NCBI RefSeq assembly: GCF_018397995.1 | Contig: NZ_BBQH01000024.1 | Span: forward strand, 61,398 to 125,397 | Source: Rhizomonospora bruguierae | Lineage (GTDB): Bacteria; Actinomycetota; Actinomycetes; Mycobacteriales; Micromonosporaceae | DNA: 64,000 nt | Reading direction: 5' to 3' | Part shown: one piece after another, positions 43,602-53,300 of the stretch | Numbering within the stretch: the stretch's first letter is position 1 | Layout: every line of letters starts with the position of its first letter | The notes under the pieces: model-generated | The model's input: the letters and a program-made list of their open reading frames with translations, nothing else | Database searches by the model: none | Told to the model about the DNA's origin: nothing | Position numbers and translations under genes: made by a program

Positions 43602-44661
43602 CCGCCGACGCGGCCCGCGGGACGCCGGGCTGGATCGGCTCTCCCTGGCCCCGCAACAGCTCGTACGCCACCCGCAGCAGCCCCAGGCCGGCGCCGAAGA
43701 AGAACACGGCGTGGTAGAGCAGCTGCATGCCGACCACGAACGTGCCGAAGCGGGCGCCGCGCAGCCGGTACGCGAACCGGAAGAACTCCAGATTGACGGC
43801 CAGGAACGCGAGGAACACCAGGGCCTGGAGGGCCACCAGCCACGGTACGAGGAACACCACCGGCAGCAGCGACAGGGTCAGCGCCGCCGTCATCGACGAG
43901 ATCCGGGGCGGGCGGCGGCGGGTCCGGGGCGCCGGCCCGATCATGTCCAGCCGGAACCCGGTCGCACCGTCGTGCCGCAGGCGCCGTGCCCGCATGACGA
44001 TGACGGGCAGGGTGCTGGACCGGATGAACCGCTCCCACAGGCACGGCAGCAACTGGTCCTCATCGTCGGCCCGGGTGACGACCGACTCGGTGACCACGAG
44101 CCGGTACCGGGCCGGGACCCGGGTGCCGAACTCGAAGTCCTCGCCGTCGCGCAGCCGCTCGTCCAGCCCGCCCGCCTCGTCGAAAACCGCCCGCGGGATC
44201 AGCGTGCAGGACAGGAACGTCGCGGTGCTGCGGGTGCGGTCGAAGTTCTCCCAGGCCACCCGGAACTGCTCCACCATGCCGTCGTCGTAGAGCGGCTCCG
44301 TGTCGTAGACGCCCTGCACCATGCCGCAGTCGGGGGTTTCCCGGTACGCCTTGACCGCGTTCTCGATCGCGTCCGGCGCGAGCGCGGTGTCGGAGTCCAC
44401 AAAGAACAGCAGCGGGGTGGTGCTGGCCGCCACGCCGGCGTTGCGGGCGCCCGACGGACCCTGGTTGCCGGCCAGCTTGACGATCCGGCAGGGGAACGAC
44501 CGCGCGATGTCGAGCGAGCCGTCCGTGCTGCAATCGTCGACCACGATGACCTCGGCCGGGCGGTAGGTCTGCGCGTACACCGACTCCAGGCAGGCGCGCA
44601 GCGTCTTCGTCTTGTTGTAGTTCGGCACGATGACCGCGACGTCGTCCCGGTGCTCGATCAC
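43588..44661 (-). CDS. Family 2 glycosyltransferase, membrane-bound
   Basis: A 357-residue GT2: VAVIVPNYNKTKTLRACLES, VIVVDDCSTDGS, FFVDSDTAL (DxD) and GEDFEFGTRV. The C-terminal third holds about three membrane segments (~255-335). Probable polyprenyl-phosphate glycosyltransferase using a nucleotide sugar; donor unknown. GTG 44661 has AAGGGAG upstream. It is the second gene of the leftward operon, 32 bases after EEP copy 2. It is related to the two rightward GT2 genes at 46079 and 47143. Confidence 0.88.
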   Translation of the reverse strand: MIEHRDDVAVIVPNYNKTKTLRACLESVYAQTYRPAEVIVVDDCSTDGSLDIARSFPCRIVKLAGNQGPSGARNAGVAASTTPLLFFVDSDTALAPDAIENAVKAYRETPDCGMVQGVYDTEPLYDDGMVEQFRVAWENFDRTRSTATFLSCTLIPRAVFDEAGGLDERLRDGEDFEFGTRVPARYRLVVTESVVTRADDEDQLLPCLWERFIRSSTLPVIVMRARRLRHDGATGFRLDMIGPAPRTRRRPPRISSMTAALTLSLLPVVFLVPWLVALQALVFLAFLAVNLEFFRFAYRLRGARFGTFVVGMQLLYHAVFFFGAGLGLLRVAYELLRGQGEPIQPGVPRAASAGAHQ

Positions 44662-44693
44662 GATGTCTCCCTTCCGGCGGCGTATCCGGCGAT

Positions 44694-45902
44694 CTAGTCG
44701 GTGCTGAGCGAGATGACCGTCCGTTGCGGACGGTGGTCGGACTGGCCGTCCGCGTCGAGCAGTTCATAGCGGTGTACGGTCAGGTCGGCGGTGGTGAGCA
44801 GCCGGTCGAGGCGCCACAGTTCGAACTCGCCGGCCAGCCACGTCGTCGGGTACAGGGACGACAGCGCCCGGGTGTGATCCACCAGTTTGCCGGGCAGGAG
44901 CCGGAGGATTCCCATCGCCGGCGAGGTGTTCAGGTCACCGGCCAGCACCACCGGGTTGTGGTTGGCCTCGATGTCGGCGCGCAGTGCCCGGTAGCTCGCC
45001 TCGCGCCGGTCGTACTTCCACCGGTTCGAGTCGCGCGAGGCCCGCCGGTACAGGTGCCAGTCCAGTGGCGGCTGGAGGATCTGTGTGTTGTAGAAGGACA
45101 CCACGGTGCCGTTCAGCCGGATGTCGGTACGGAGCGTCTCGGTCGTGTAGGAGTCGGGGAAGTCGCGCATGTCCGCCGGGATCTCCCGTTGCTCCGCCGG
45201 CACCCAACCGCGCAGGTCGAGGCCGTGGTACGACACGATGGGCAGGCGGGACAGGGTGATCTGCTCGCCCGCCACCGCGACCTGGTAGCCGGGGAACTCG
45301 CGGGCCAACCGCGCCGAGGTGTCGATGCGGACCGCCATGTCGCCGGTGAACTTGCCATCCATGGCGTCGCCGCCGGCCGAGTACAGGTATTCGCTCAGCA
45401 GGTAGACATCCGCGTCGAGCCGGTGGAGGAATTCGTAGAAGTCGGCGCGGTGGCCGCCGTCACCCCGCCAGTCCTGGTCCCAGAACTCGGTGTTCCAGGC
45501 GACGACGGTGATGGCTCCCGGCGGTGCGGCCGGCGGGGTGTACCAGAGGGTGGCCAGGTTGATCCCGCTGAGCCCGGCGCCGACCAACCCGGCCACCACG
45601 GGGATCGGTAGCCACCGCCAGTGGAACGGCCGGACGAGGGGGATCAGGGCCGCGAGTACCACCGGTATCCCGATGAACGCGATCGGCGGCATCAGGTCGA
45701 ACGGTGCCCACAGTGGAGTCCGGCCACTCAGCAGGCGATGCAGGAGCACGTACAGCAGCCAGCCGACGGATGCGGTCAGGACTAGGCCGATGCGTAGCCG
45801 CCGCCACCGCCTTCCCGACCGTGGTTCGGGTTGGCTTGACTCCGGCCGGTCCGGCGCGACCGGGGTGGGCGGCCGCTCGGCCACGCGGTCCTGATTGTTC
45901 AC
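44694..45902 (-). CDS. Membrane EEP-family protein, VanJ-like (copy 2)
   Basis: A ~402-residue paralogue of 37869-39065, with three membrane segments (~35-115) then an EEP domain: VVAWNTEFWDQDW, DVYLLSEYLYS, FYNTQILQP, LAGDLNTSPAMG and SDHRPQRTV. The Glu, Asp-Asn and Asp-His motif residues are present. The frame stays open to a TTG at 45950, but that lies within the predicted -10 box, so a start at GTG 45902 (GGGA upstream) or GTG 45908 is more likely. It is the first gene of the leftward operon. Proposed role: a VanJ/StaP-type envelope phosphatase, perhaps on polyprenyl phosphates. Confidence 0.86.
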   Translation of the reverse strand: MNNQDRVAERPPTPVAPDRPESSQPEPRSGRRWRRLRIGLVLTASVGWLLYVLLHRLLSGRTPLWAPFDLMPPIAFIGIPVVLAALIPLVRPFHWRWLPIPVVAGLVGAGLSGINLATLWYTPPAAPPGAITVVAWNTEFWDQDWRGDGGHRADFYEFLHRLDADVYLLSEYLYSAGGDAMDGKFTGDMAVRIDTSARLAREFPGYQVAVAGEQITLSRLPIVSYHGLDLRGWVPAEQREIPADMRDFPDSYTTETLRTDIRLNGTVVSFYNTQILQPPLDWHLYRRASRDSNRWKYDRREASYRALRADIEANHNPVVLAGDLNTSPAMGILRLLPGKLVDHTRALSSLYPTTWLAGEFELWRLDRLLTTADLTVHRYELLDADGQSDHRPQRTVISLSTD

Positions 45903-45948
45903 CAGCACACCATCCCGGTCGGTCAGCGGTTCGCCTCGGCGGTGCACC

Positions 45949-46031
45949 AACCTAGCGACCGATTCTTGTCGATTCCTTGTCGCGCCCGACCCCGGTGCGA
46001 CAAGGTCCCGACAAGCTGCGGCGGCTAGCGT
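45949..46031. promoter_or_regulatory. Dyad-symmetric divergent promoter with tandem SARP-box-like repeats
   Basis: Four copies of one hexamer are arranged symmetrically about position 45990: TTGTCG at 45966-45971 and 45977-45982, CGACAA at 45998-46003 and 46009-46014. On each side the two copies start 11 bases apart. Ten bases beyond each outer heptamer lies a TAnnnT -10 box: TAGGTT (minus strand, 45949-45954) and TAGCGT (46026-46031), both within CTAG. Direct repeats one helical turn apart just upstream of -10 are the layout of SARP binding sites, and a SARP gene lies at the far end of the leftward operon. It would drive that operon and the GT2 pair together. Confidence 0.7.
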
Positions 46032-46078
46032 GGCGAGCCGCAGTGCGGTACACGGTTGACACCATCCCAGGAGCCAGC

Positions 46079-47146
46079 ATGAGTCGAGCGAACCCGTTGG
46101 TATCGGTCATCGTGCCCAGCTACAACAGTGCCCGTACGCTCCAGGCGTGCCTACAGTCCGTGGCCGACCAGACGTACGCGCCGCTGGAGCTGATCGTGGT
46201 CGACGACGGCAGCACCGACGACACGGCCCAGATCGCTCGGGCCTGCGGCGCGACAGTGGTGTCCATCCCGGTCAACAGCGGGTCGGCGGTCGCCCGCAAC
46301 GTCGGCGCCCAGAATGCCAAGGGCGAGATCTTCTTCTACCTTGACTCCGACCTCGGGCTGGATTCGCGCGGGGTCGAGGTCGCGGTGGCGATGCTGCGGG
46401 AGAACCCGAGGATCGGCGCGATCTGCGGCGCGTACGACCCCGAGCCGCTGCTGCCGCCCAGCCTCGCCGCGCGGTACCGGTTGTGCGAACAGTACGTCTG
46501 GTTCAACGAGATCAAGATCGGGCCGATCCCGGGGCTCTACACCGCCCTGTTCGGCATCCGGGCCGAGGTGTTCCGCGAGATCGGCCTGTTCCAGGCCGGC
46601 CTGTCGTACACGGAGGACATGGACTACGGGTTCCGGATCCTGCAGCGCTACGAGATCTGGGTGACCACGGCCATCCACGGCCGGCACGACCACGATGCGA
46701 CGCTGCGCATGGTTCTGTCCAAGGTGTTCCACCGGACCTACGACGGCATGCAGTTGTGGATGCGGTACCGGTCCCTGCCGGGCGGCGCCGCGACCGCCGC
46801 GCGCGCGACCGCCGCCGTGACCATGTTCGCCGCGCTGCTGGCGCTTCCGCTGCCGTGGCTGCTGGGTCCGCTCGCGGCCCTGGTCTCGCCGCTGCTGCTG
46901 GTCACCACGGTGGCGCTGGACACCAAGATGTACCGTCACGCGTTTGCCAGCGGCGGGCTCTGGTTCGGCCTCTTCTTCAGCGTCATGCGCCTGCTGGTCA
47001 CGGCCACCACGGGCGTGGCCGCCGCGGCCGGAGTGCTGTTGTACCTGCTCAGCCGCCGGCCCGACGAGCGGCGGCCGGCCGTCGCCGCCGACTCGGCCAG
47101 CACCGGCGCACCCACCGCCGTCCACACCCACCGGAGCGGGTCATGA
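46079..47146 (+). CDS. Family 2 glycosyltransferase, membrane-bound (right operon, first)
   Basis: A 355-residue GT2: VSVIVPSYNSARTLQACLQS, LIVVDDGSTDDT, FFYLDSDLGLD (DxD) and YTEDMDYGFRIL. Two or three membrane segments follow at the C-terminus (~240-330). ATG 46079 has AGGAG seven bases upstream, about 45 bases after the -10 box of the symmetric promoter. The stop overlaps the next GT2 start (ATGA). Probable transfer of a sugar to a membrane lipid carrier; substrates unknown. Confidence 0.9.
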   Translation: MSRANPLVSVIVPSYNSARTLQACLQSVADQTYAPLELIVVDDGSTDDTAQIARACGATVVSIPVNSGSAVARNVGAQNAKGEIFFYLDSDLGLDSRGVEVAVAMLRENPRIGAICGAYDPEPLLPPSLAARYRLCEQYVWFNEIKIGPIPGLYTALFGIRAEVFREIGLFQAGLSYTEDMDYGFRILQRYEIWVTTAIHGRHDHDATLRMVLSKVFHRTYDGMQLWMRYRSLPGGAATAARATAAVTMFAALLALPLPWLLGPLAALVSPLLLVTTVALDTKMYRHAFASGGLWFGLFFSVMRLLVTATTGVAAAAGVLLYLLSRRPDERRPAVAADSASTGAPTAVHTHRSGS

Positions 47147-48153
47147 GTCCTGAGAGCACGTTGGTTTCGGTCGTCATTCCGCACCGCGACCGCTCGCACC
47201 TGCTGCGCCTGTGCCTTCACGCCATCGCGCAGCAGACCCACTCGCCGATCGAAGTCATCGTGGTGGATGACGGCAGCACCGACGACTCCGTGCGGGTGGC
47301 CACGTCGATGGGTGCCACCGTGGTGCGCACGGCGACGAACAGTGGGCCGGCTGCCGCCCGCAATCTGGGCGCGACGCACGCCCGCGGCCGCGTTCTGCTC
47401 TTCGTCGACTCCGATATCGCGCTCGAGCCGGACAGTGTGGCCAATGCCGTGGCCATGCTCGCCGCGGAGCCGCTGCTCGGTGCCGTGGGTGGCATCCTTC
47501 TGCCCCAGTCCCTGGTGTCGGACACCTTGGCCGCGCGGTACCGGGCATTGCAGATGTACCACTGGTGGATGCCGACCGGACGGCCGACCCTGGAACTGCA
47601 CGCCTGCGTGCTTGCCGTTCCGGCCGAGGTGTTCACCGAGGTCGGTCCGTTCAATCCGGATCTGCGCGACACCGAGTCCTCCGACTATCGCTTCCGGCTG
47701 ACCCAGCGATACCAGGTTCGCATCACCGAGGCGGTGCGCGGCCGGCATGATCATGATTCGACGGTGCGGATGATCCTGCGCAAGGTTTTCCGGCGGGCCC
47801 GGATCAGCGCCGCCGAATGGCGGCGCGGCGAGACTCCGGGGGATTCGATGGCGCGGGCCCTCGCCGGTGCCCTGCTGCTGGCCGCGGTGCTGGCAATTCC
47901 GCTACCGGTGCTGGTGGGCGCGGCCGGTGCCGTCCTGCCCCTGGCCCTGGTCGCCGCGGCAATAGCGCTGGACGGCAAAACGTACCGCCGGGTATTCGCC
48001 GACCGTGGGCTGGCGTTCGGCCTCTACTTTGTCGCGGTCCATCTCCTGGTCACGTTCACCGGAGCCGCGGGCGGGGCGGTCGGTACATTCCAGCGCCTGC
48101 TGTCCCGACGGTCGGCCGGGACGCACCCGCAGCACAGTCTCGCCCGTTCGTAA
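47143..48153 (+). CDS. Family 2 glycosyltransferase, membrane-bound (right operon, second)
   Basis: A 336-residue GT2 closely related to the preceding gene: VSVVIPHRDRSHLLRLCLHA, VIVVDDGSTDDSV, LFVDSDIALEPDS (DxD) and DTESSDYRFRL. C-terminal membrane segments lie at ~245-320. Shared words such as RGRHDH/HGRHDHD and LSRR near the ends show tandem duplication followed by divergence. It overlaps the previous gene by four bases. Probably adds a second sugar to the same acceptor. Confidence 0.9.
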   Translation: MSPESTLVSVVIPHRDRSHLLRLCLHAIAQQTHSPIEVIVVDDGSTDDSVRVATSMGATVVRTATNSGPAAARNLGATHARGRVLLFVDSDIALEPDSVANAVAMLAAEPLLGAVGGILLPQSLVSDTLAARYRALQMYHWWMPTGRPTLELHACVLAVPAEVFTEVGPFNPDLRDTESSDYRFRLTQRYQVRITEAVRGRHDHDSTVRMILRKVFRRARISAAEWRRGETPGDSMARALAGALLLAAVLAIPLPVLVGAAGAVLPLALVAAAIALDGKTYRRVFADRGLAFGLYFVAVHLLVTFTGAAGGAVGTFQRLLSRRSAGTHPQHSLARS

Positions 48154-48206
48154 TTCCGCCGTGGTTCGCTTGTCCAAACGGGACCGGGATGACAGGATCG
48201 TGAATC

Positions 48207-49214
48207 GTGGAGTATCGGTACCTGGGTGGCAGTGGTCTACGGGTAAGCGAGTTGTGCCTGGGCACGATGACGTTCGGCAACGAGGCCGACGAACAGACAT
48301 CCCATCGCCTGCTGGATCGGTACGTCGAGGCTGGCGGCAACTTCATCGATACCGCCGATGTCTACGGAGAGGGCGCCTCCGAGGAGATCATCGGGAGTTG
48401 GTTGGCACACCGGTCGCGAGATGATCTCGTTATTGCCACCAAACTGTTCTGGCACACCGGCGGCGGTCCAAATGATCACGGCGCGGGGCGCAAGCACATT
48501 CTGGCCGCGGTGCACGCGAGCCTGCGCCGGTTGCGCACCGACTACATCGATCTTTACCAGGTGCACGCTTTCGACGAGGCCACCCCGCTGGACGAGACGC
48601 TGTCCACGCTGGACGGTCTGGTGCGGGCCGGCAAGGTGCGGCACCTCGGCGCCAGCAACTACGCGAGCTGGCAGTTGCAGAAGTCGGTGGACGTGGCCCG
48701 CCACCGCGGCTGGGAACCCTTCGTGTCCCTGCAACCGCTGTACAACCTTCTCGACCGGGTGGCGGAGCAGGAGCTGCTTCCGGTGTGCCGCAACGAGGGG
48801 CTGGGCGTGATCCCGTGGGCCCCGCTGCGCGGCGGATGGTTCACCGGCAAGTACCGGCGGGGCATGGCCGCGGCGCCGCCGGACACCCGGTGGGAGGCGG
48901 ACAAGCAGCCGTGGCTGGGCGACTGGGAGACCAGCGTGGACGAGCGCGCCTGGTCGGTCACGGACACCGTGCTGGCCGTCGCCGAGGAGACCGGCCGCAG
49001 CCCGGCACAGGTGGCCCTGCGCTGGTTGCTGCAACGGCCGGCGGTCACCGCGCCGATCATCGGCGCCCGGACGCTCGCCCAACTGGAAGACAACCTCGGT
49101 GCCTCGGGCTGGGTCCTGGACGAGAAGCACATCGAGCGGCTGACCACGGCCGGCGATGGCCGGTTGCCGTACCCGCACGGCTACCTGGCGCGCTCCCCGC
49201 GCCGGCGCCCGTGA
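48207..49214 (+). CDS. Aldo/keto reductase
   Basis: A 335-residue NADPH-dependent aldo-keto reductase. It shows [38 protein letters not shown] (catalytic Asp and Tyr), VIATKLFW (Lys), [12 protein letters not shown] (His) and [16 protein letters not shown] (cofactor end). GTG 48207 is used, 53 bases after the GT2 pair on the same strand, so it may be part of that transcript. It could reduce a sugar or small aldehyde; general detoxification is equally likely. Confidence 0.92.
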   Translation: MEYRYLGGSGLRVSELCLGTMTFGNEADEQTSHRLLDRYVEAGGNFIDTADVYGEGASEEIIGSWLAHRSRDDLVIATKLFWHTGGGPNDHGAGRKHILAAVHASLRRLRTDYIDLYQVHAFDEATPLDETLSTLDGLVRAGKVRHLGASNYASWQLQKSVDVARHRGWEPFVSLQPLYNLLDRVAEQELLPVCRNEGLGVIPWAPLRGGWFTGKYRRGMAAAPPDTRWEADKQPWLGDWETSVDERAWSVTDTVLAVAEETGRSPAQVALRWLLQRPAVTAPIIGARTLAQLEDNLGASGWVLDEKHIERLTTAGDGRLPYPHGYLARSPRRRP

Positions 49215-49224
49215 CCGACGTACC

Positions 49225-49461
49225 CCGCACGCCGTCGTCCGGGTCCGGCTGATCGTCGCCAACACCGGCGTCCGCGTGCCGCCCGGCGACGTCGAGCGCC
49301 TCTTCGAGCCGTTCCAGCGCCGGCGCCGGGTCGCCGACGACGGCCACCACGGGCTGGGCCTGTCCATCGTGCGGGCCATCGCCCAGGCCCACGCCGCCCA
49401 GCTCATGGCCGAGGCCCGGCCCGGCGGCGGGCTCAGCGTCCGGGTGCTCTTCCCGGCCTGA
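49225..49461 (+). pseudogene. C-terminal remnant of a sensor histidine kinase
   Basis: About 75 residues of an HATPase domain survive: VRLIVANTG (G1), RLFEPFQR (F box), HGLGLSIVRAIAQAHAA (G2) and GGGLSVRVLFPA before the stop. No N-terminal part, phospho-acceptor His or start remains; it begins right after the aldo-keto reductase. A deletion probably joined the two regions here. Confidence 0.8.
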
Positions 49462-49562
49462 GCCGCCGCGGTAGCCACCGGGAAATCGGCGGCGGCGCTG
49501 CTCATCGGCGCCGTCGGCGTCCTCGGTGAACCAAATTCCCCGGGCCGCGCGATAGTCCATGT

Positions 49563-50141
49563 GTGCGGCGAAGAAGAAGCCATGAACCCGGGCGGCCGGT
49601 CGACGAGCTGAGCAGTGACGCCGAGTTGTTGCGTGCCGTCGCGGCGGAGCGGACCGAAGCCCTTCGCCTGCTGCATCACCGGCACGCTCCCTGGCTGCGC
49701 GCCCGGCTGCGCCGGCGCTGCGCGGACCCCGATGTGGTCGATGCCGCGCTCCAGGACACGTTCGTCGCCATCTGGACCGACGCCCACCGGTACGAGGTGA
49801 CCGGCGCCGACGCGGCCGCCTGGATCTGGACCATCGCGGTCAGGCGGCTGGTGTCCGCGCTGCGTGGTCCCGGGCACCGCTGGCTCAGCGGCGCCACCAC
49901 CGACCTGCCCGACGTCACCACGGCACCCTCGGCCGAGGAGTTGGTGCTGCTGGGCGTCGAGCACGGTGACCTGGGCGGAGCGCTCGACCGGATCCCACCG
50001 GAGCTGCGGGCGCTCATCCAGGCCACGGCCGTGGACGGCCTGACCGTGCGGGAGGCGGCCAAGCTGCTCGGCATCGCGGAGGGCACGGCGAAGACCCGGC
50101 TGCTGCGCGCCCGGGCCCGGCTGAGGGAGTTGCTGACATGA
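49563..50141 (+). CDS. ECF-type RNA polymerase sigma factor
   Basis: A 192-residue sigma-70 family protein with region 2 (~20-85: ALQDTFVAIWTDAHRYEV, AAWIWTIAVRRLVSALR) and region 4 (~135-190: LIQATAVDGLTVREAAKLLG, IAEGTAKTRLLRARARLREL). GTG 49563 is the likeliest start. Its stop overlaps the anti-sigma gene (ATGA), followed by an ABC exporter, so it probably controls its own operon and is released when the membrane anti-sigma factor senses envelope stress or a drug (inference). Confidence 0.92.
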   Translation: MRRRRSHEPGRPVDELSSDAELLRAVAAERTEALRLLHHRHAPWLRARLRRRCADPDVVDAALQDTFVAIWTDAHRYEVTGADAAAWIWTIAVRRLVSALRGPGHRWLSGATTDLPDVTTAPSAEELVLLGVEHGDLGGALDRIPPELRALIQATAVDGLTVREAAKLLGIAEGTAKTRLLRARARLRELLT

Positions 50142-50964
50142 CCGGCTGGCACATCGACGCGGCGCTGCTCGCGGAGTACGACCGGGGATCGCTCGACCCG
50201 AGCCGGGTCATGGCCGTCGACGCCCATCTGCTGGCCTGCGCCTCCTGCCGTGGGCGCGTCGAGGTCGACACGGTATGGCTGGCCGACAACTGGGCGGCCG
50301 TGTTCGACGCGGTCCACGCGCCCAAACAGCGGGTGCTGTGGCGGCTCCTGGGTCGGCTCGGGCTGCCCGAGCACCGGATCCAGTTGCTCGCCGCGACACC
50401 GGCACTGCGCTGGTCCTGGTTGGGCGCGACGGCGGCGGTGCTGGCCCTCGCGGTGGCCGCGGCGTATTTCGCCCAGCCCGGGGCGCGAGTCAGCGCCATG
50501 CTCTTCCTCGTCCTCGCGCCGGTTCTGCCGGTGCTGGCGGTCGCCACCGCCTACGGGCCGCCGGCCGACCCGATGCACGAGATCACCGGCACGATGCCGG
50601 CGGCCGGGCCGTCGCTGGTCCTCTGGCGCGCCACCGCGGTCGTCGCGGTCGCGGTGGCGATGGGCATGGGGGCGGCGGCCCTGCTGCCCGGGCCGGGCTG
50701 GTACGCCGTGGCCTGGCTGCTGCCCGCCCTGGTGCTCAGCATGGGGAGCCTGGCACTGAGCACCGTCGTTCCGCTCTCGACCGCCACCGGCCTGCTGGGC
50801 GGTGCCTGGCTGATCGGCGTGGGCACCGCGGCCACGGTCCATCGCGGGTCTTCCCTGCCGATCATCTTCGGTGGCACCGCGCAACTCGGCTACCTGCTCG
50901 CCGCGGCGATGGCCGTCGCGGTCCTGACCATGCGGCGAGGCCGCCTCGACCCGGGGGAGACTCG

Positions 50965-50968
<4 letters not shown>
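50138..50968 (+). CDS. Membrane anti-sigma factor with zinc-finger N-terminus
   Basis: A 276-residue protein. The N-terminal ~45 residues carry HLLACASC, the HxxxCxxC part of a ZAS-type anti-sigma zinc finger. Six membrane segments follow (~88-265), more than the usual single one, so the membrane part may be a sensor. It is coupled to the sigma gene (ATGA overlap) and to the ABC ATPase gene (four-base overlap). It should hold the ECF sigma factor inactive until a signal arrives. Confidence 0.88.
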
Positions 50969-51821
<853 letters not shown>

Positions 51822-51825
<4 letters not shown>

Positions 51826-53300
51826 CGGTGCTCGCCCCGGCGTCGGTCCGGCCCAGCGGTCGGGTGGCGGTGGGCGCGCTCGCCCGCGCCGAGGCGCGCC
51901 TGCTGCTGCGCAGTCCGCTCCTCTGGGCCGGCATGGTGCTCTCCCTGGCGCTGTACACGGCGTGGGGGTGGACCACGATGCCGACCTGGGATGCGTTCGC
52001 CCAGAACGCCGGGATGGCCTCGCTCGTGCTGGCGGGCGCGCTCCTGCTGGCCGGGCACCTCGCGGCGAGCCGCGATCGGCGGGCCGGGGCGGAGAGCCTC
52101 GAAACGGTGCCGACGACCGCCGCTCGGCGCGGCCTCGGCCTGCTCGCGTTGGTGCTTGTGGCCGGTGCGGCCGGTGCCTCGGGCTGCCTCGCCGGGCTGC
52201 TGGTCATGCTGCCGGCCTGGCCGGTCGGGCGGTTCGACCCGTGGGCGCTGCTGGTCACCGTGGTCGTTCCGGCGATCGGTGCGGCGCTCGGGATCGTGGT
52301 GGGCCGCTGGCTGCCCACGGCGGCCGCCGGGCCGCTGACCGTGCTCGCGGCGGCGGTCGTCCTCGGCGCCCTGCCGGTGCTCAGCACCGGCGCCGACACC
52401 CTGGTCCGGCACCTTTTCCCCGTGCCGGACACACCGTGGGTGACCGGGGCGGCGCGTCCCACCGGGTGGCATCTGGTCTATCTGATGTGCGTCCTGGCGG
52501 CGATCGTCGCGCTGCTGCGGTGGCGACACTTCTGGATCATCGCGATCGGGGTGCTCCCGCCGGCGGTGGCGACCGGCGCCTTCGCCACCGACCAGCAGGC
52601 TCGGGCCACCCCGGCGGTGATCTACCCCGAGATGGTCTACGCGGTGGCCGGCCCGGCGGTGCTCCACTGCGAGACGCACGGCGACGTGCGCTACTGCGCC
52701 CTTCCGCATTACGGGGGCTGGATTCCGCTCTGGCGGGAGGCGGTCGAGCCGGTCACCCGCAACCTTCCCGCCGGGGCCACCCGTCCGACGGTCCGCCAGC
52801 TTGCCGGCATGGACGATGGCCACGTTCTCGTCCCCGAGGTGCCGGAGATCGCCACCTGGCCGCGCTGGGGGCGGCACGGCCACTGGGCGGAGCACTCCCG
52901 TACGCAGCTGACCATCGACTACACCACCGCGGCCACCGGACTGTTCGGGCGCGGGATCACGCCGTTCGACGAGGCGGCCAGGTCCGGTTGCTCCGGTGCC
53001 GGTCAACATCGCACCGTGGTCGCCCTGTGGCTGCTGGCCCAGGCCGTGCCGGATGGCACCCGCCACCTCGCCGACGGCGGTCTGAACCTGGGGCGGGTCC
53101 GCTACGACCGGGCGGACGCGCAGGCCGCAGCCGCGCTGCTCGCCCGGCCGCAGGACGAGGTGGCCGCGTTCCTGGTCGCGCACTGGCCGCAGGTCATGGA
53201 CCCGGCCGGGCGGGCGCTCGCGCCGCTGGGGGTGACCGTGCAGCCGCCGGTGATCCCGGCCGGCGGCGAGCCCTCGGACCAGCCGAGGATCTGCCGGTGA
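51822..53300 (+). CDS. ABC transporter membrane protein with large extracytoplasmic domain
   Basis: A 492-residue protein. The first ~260 residues hold six or so membrane segments, including LLRSPLLWAGMVLSLALYTA. The last ~230 residues are soluble and probably outside, containing LHCETHGDVRYCALPHYGGW, LWREAVEPV and a late helical region. Two Cys in that word could pair. I know no named family for this domain; His, Glu and Cys clustering suggests metal or ligand binding (speculative). Coupled to the ATPase gene by ATGA and to the next gene by GTGA. Confidence 0.78.

Noticed and set aside
45903..45950. TTG at 45950 (or GTG 45947) as start of EEP copy 2
   Set aside because: It overlaps the predicted -10 box of the symmetric promoter, so it would lie upstream of the transcript start; GTG 45902 or 45908 fits better.
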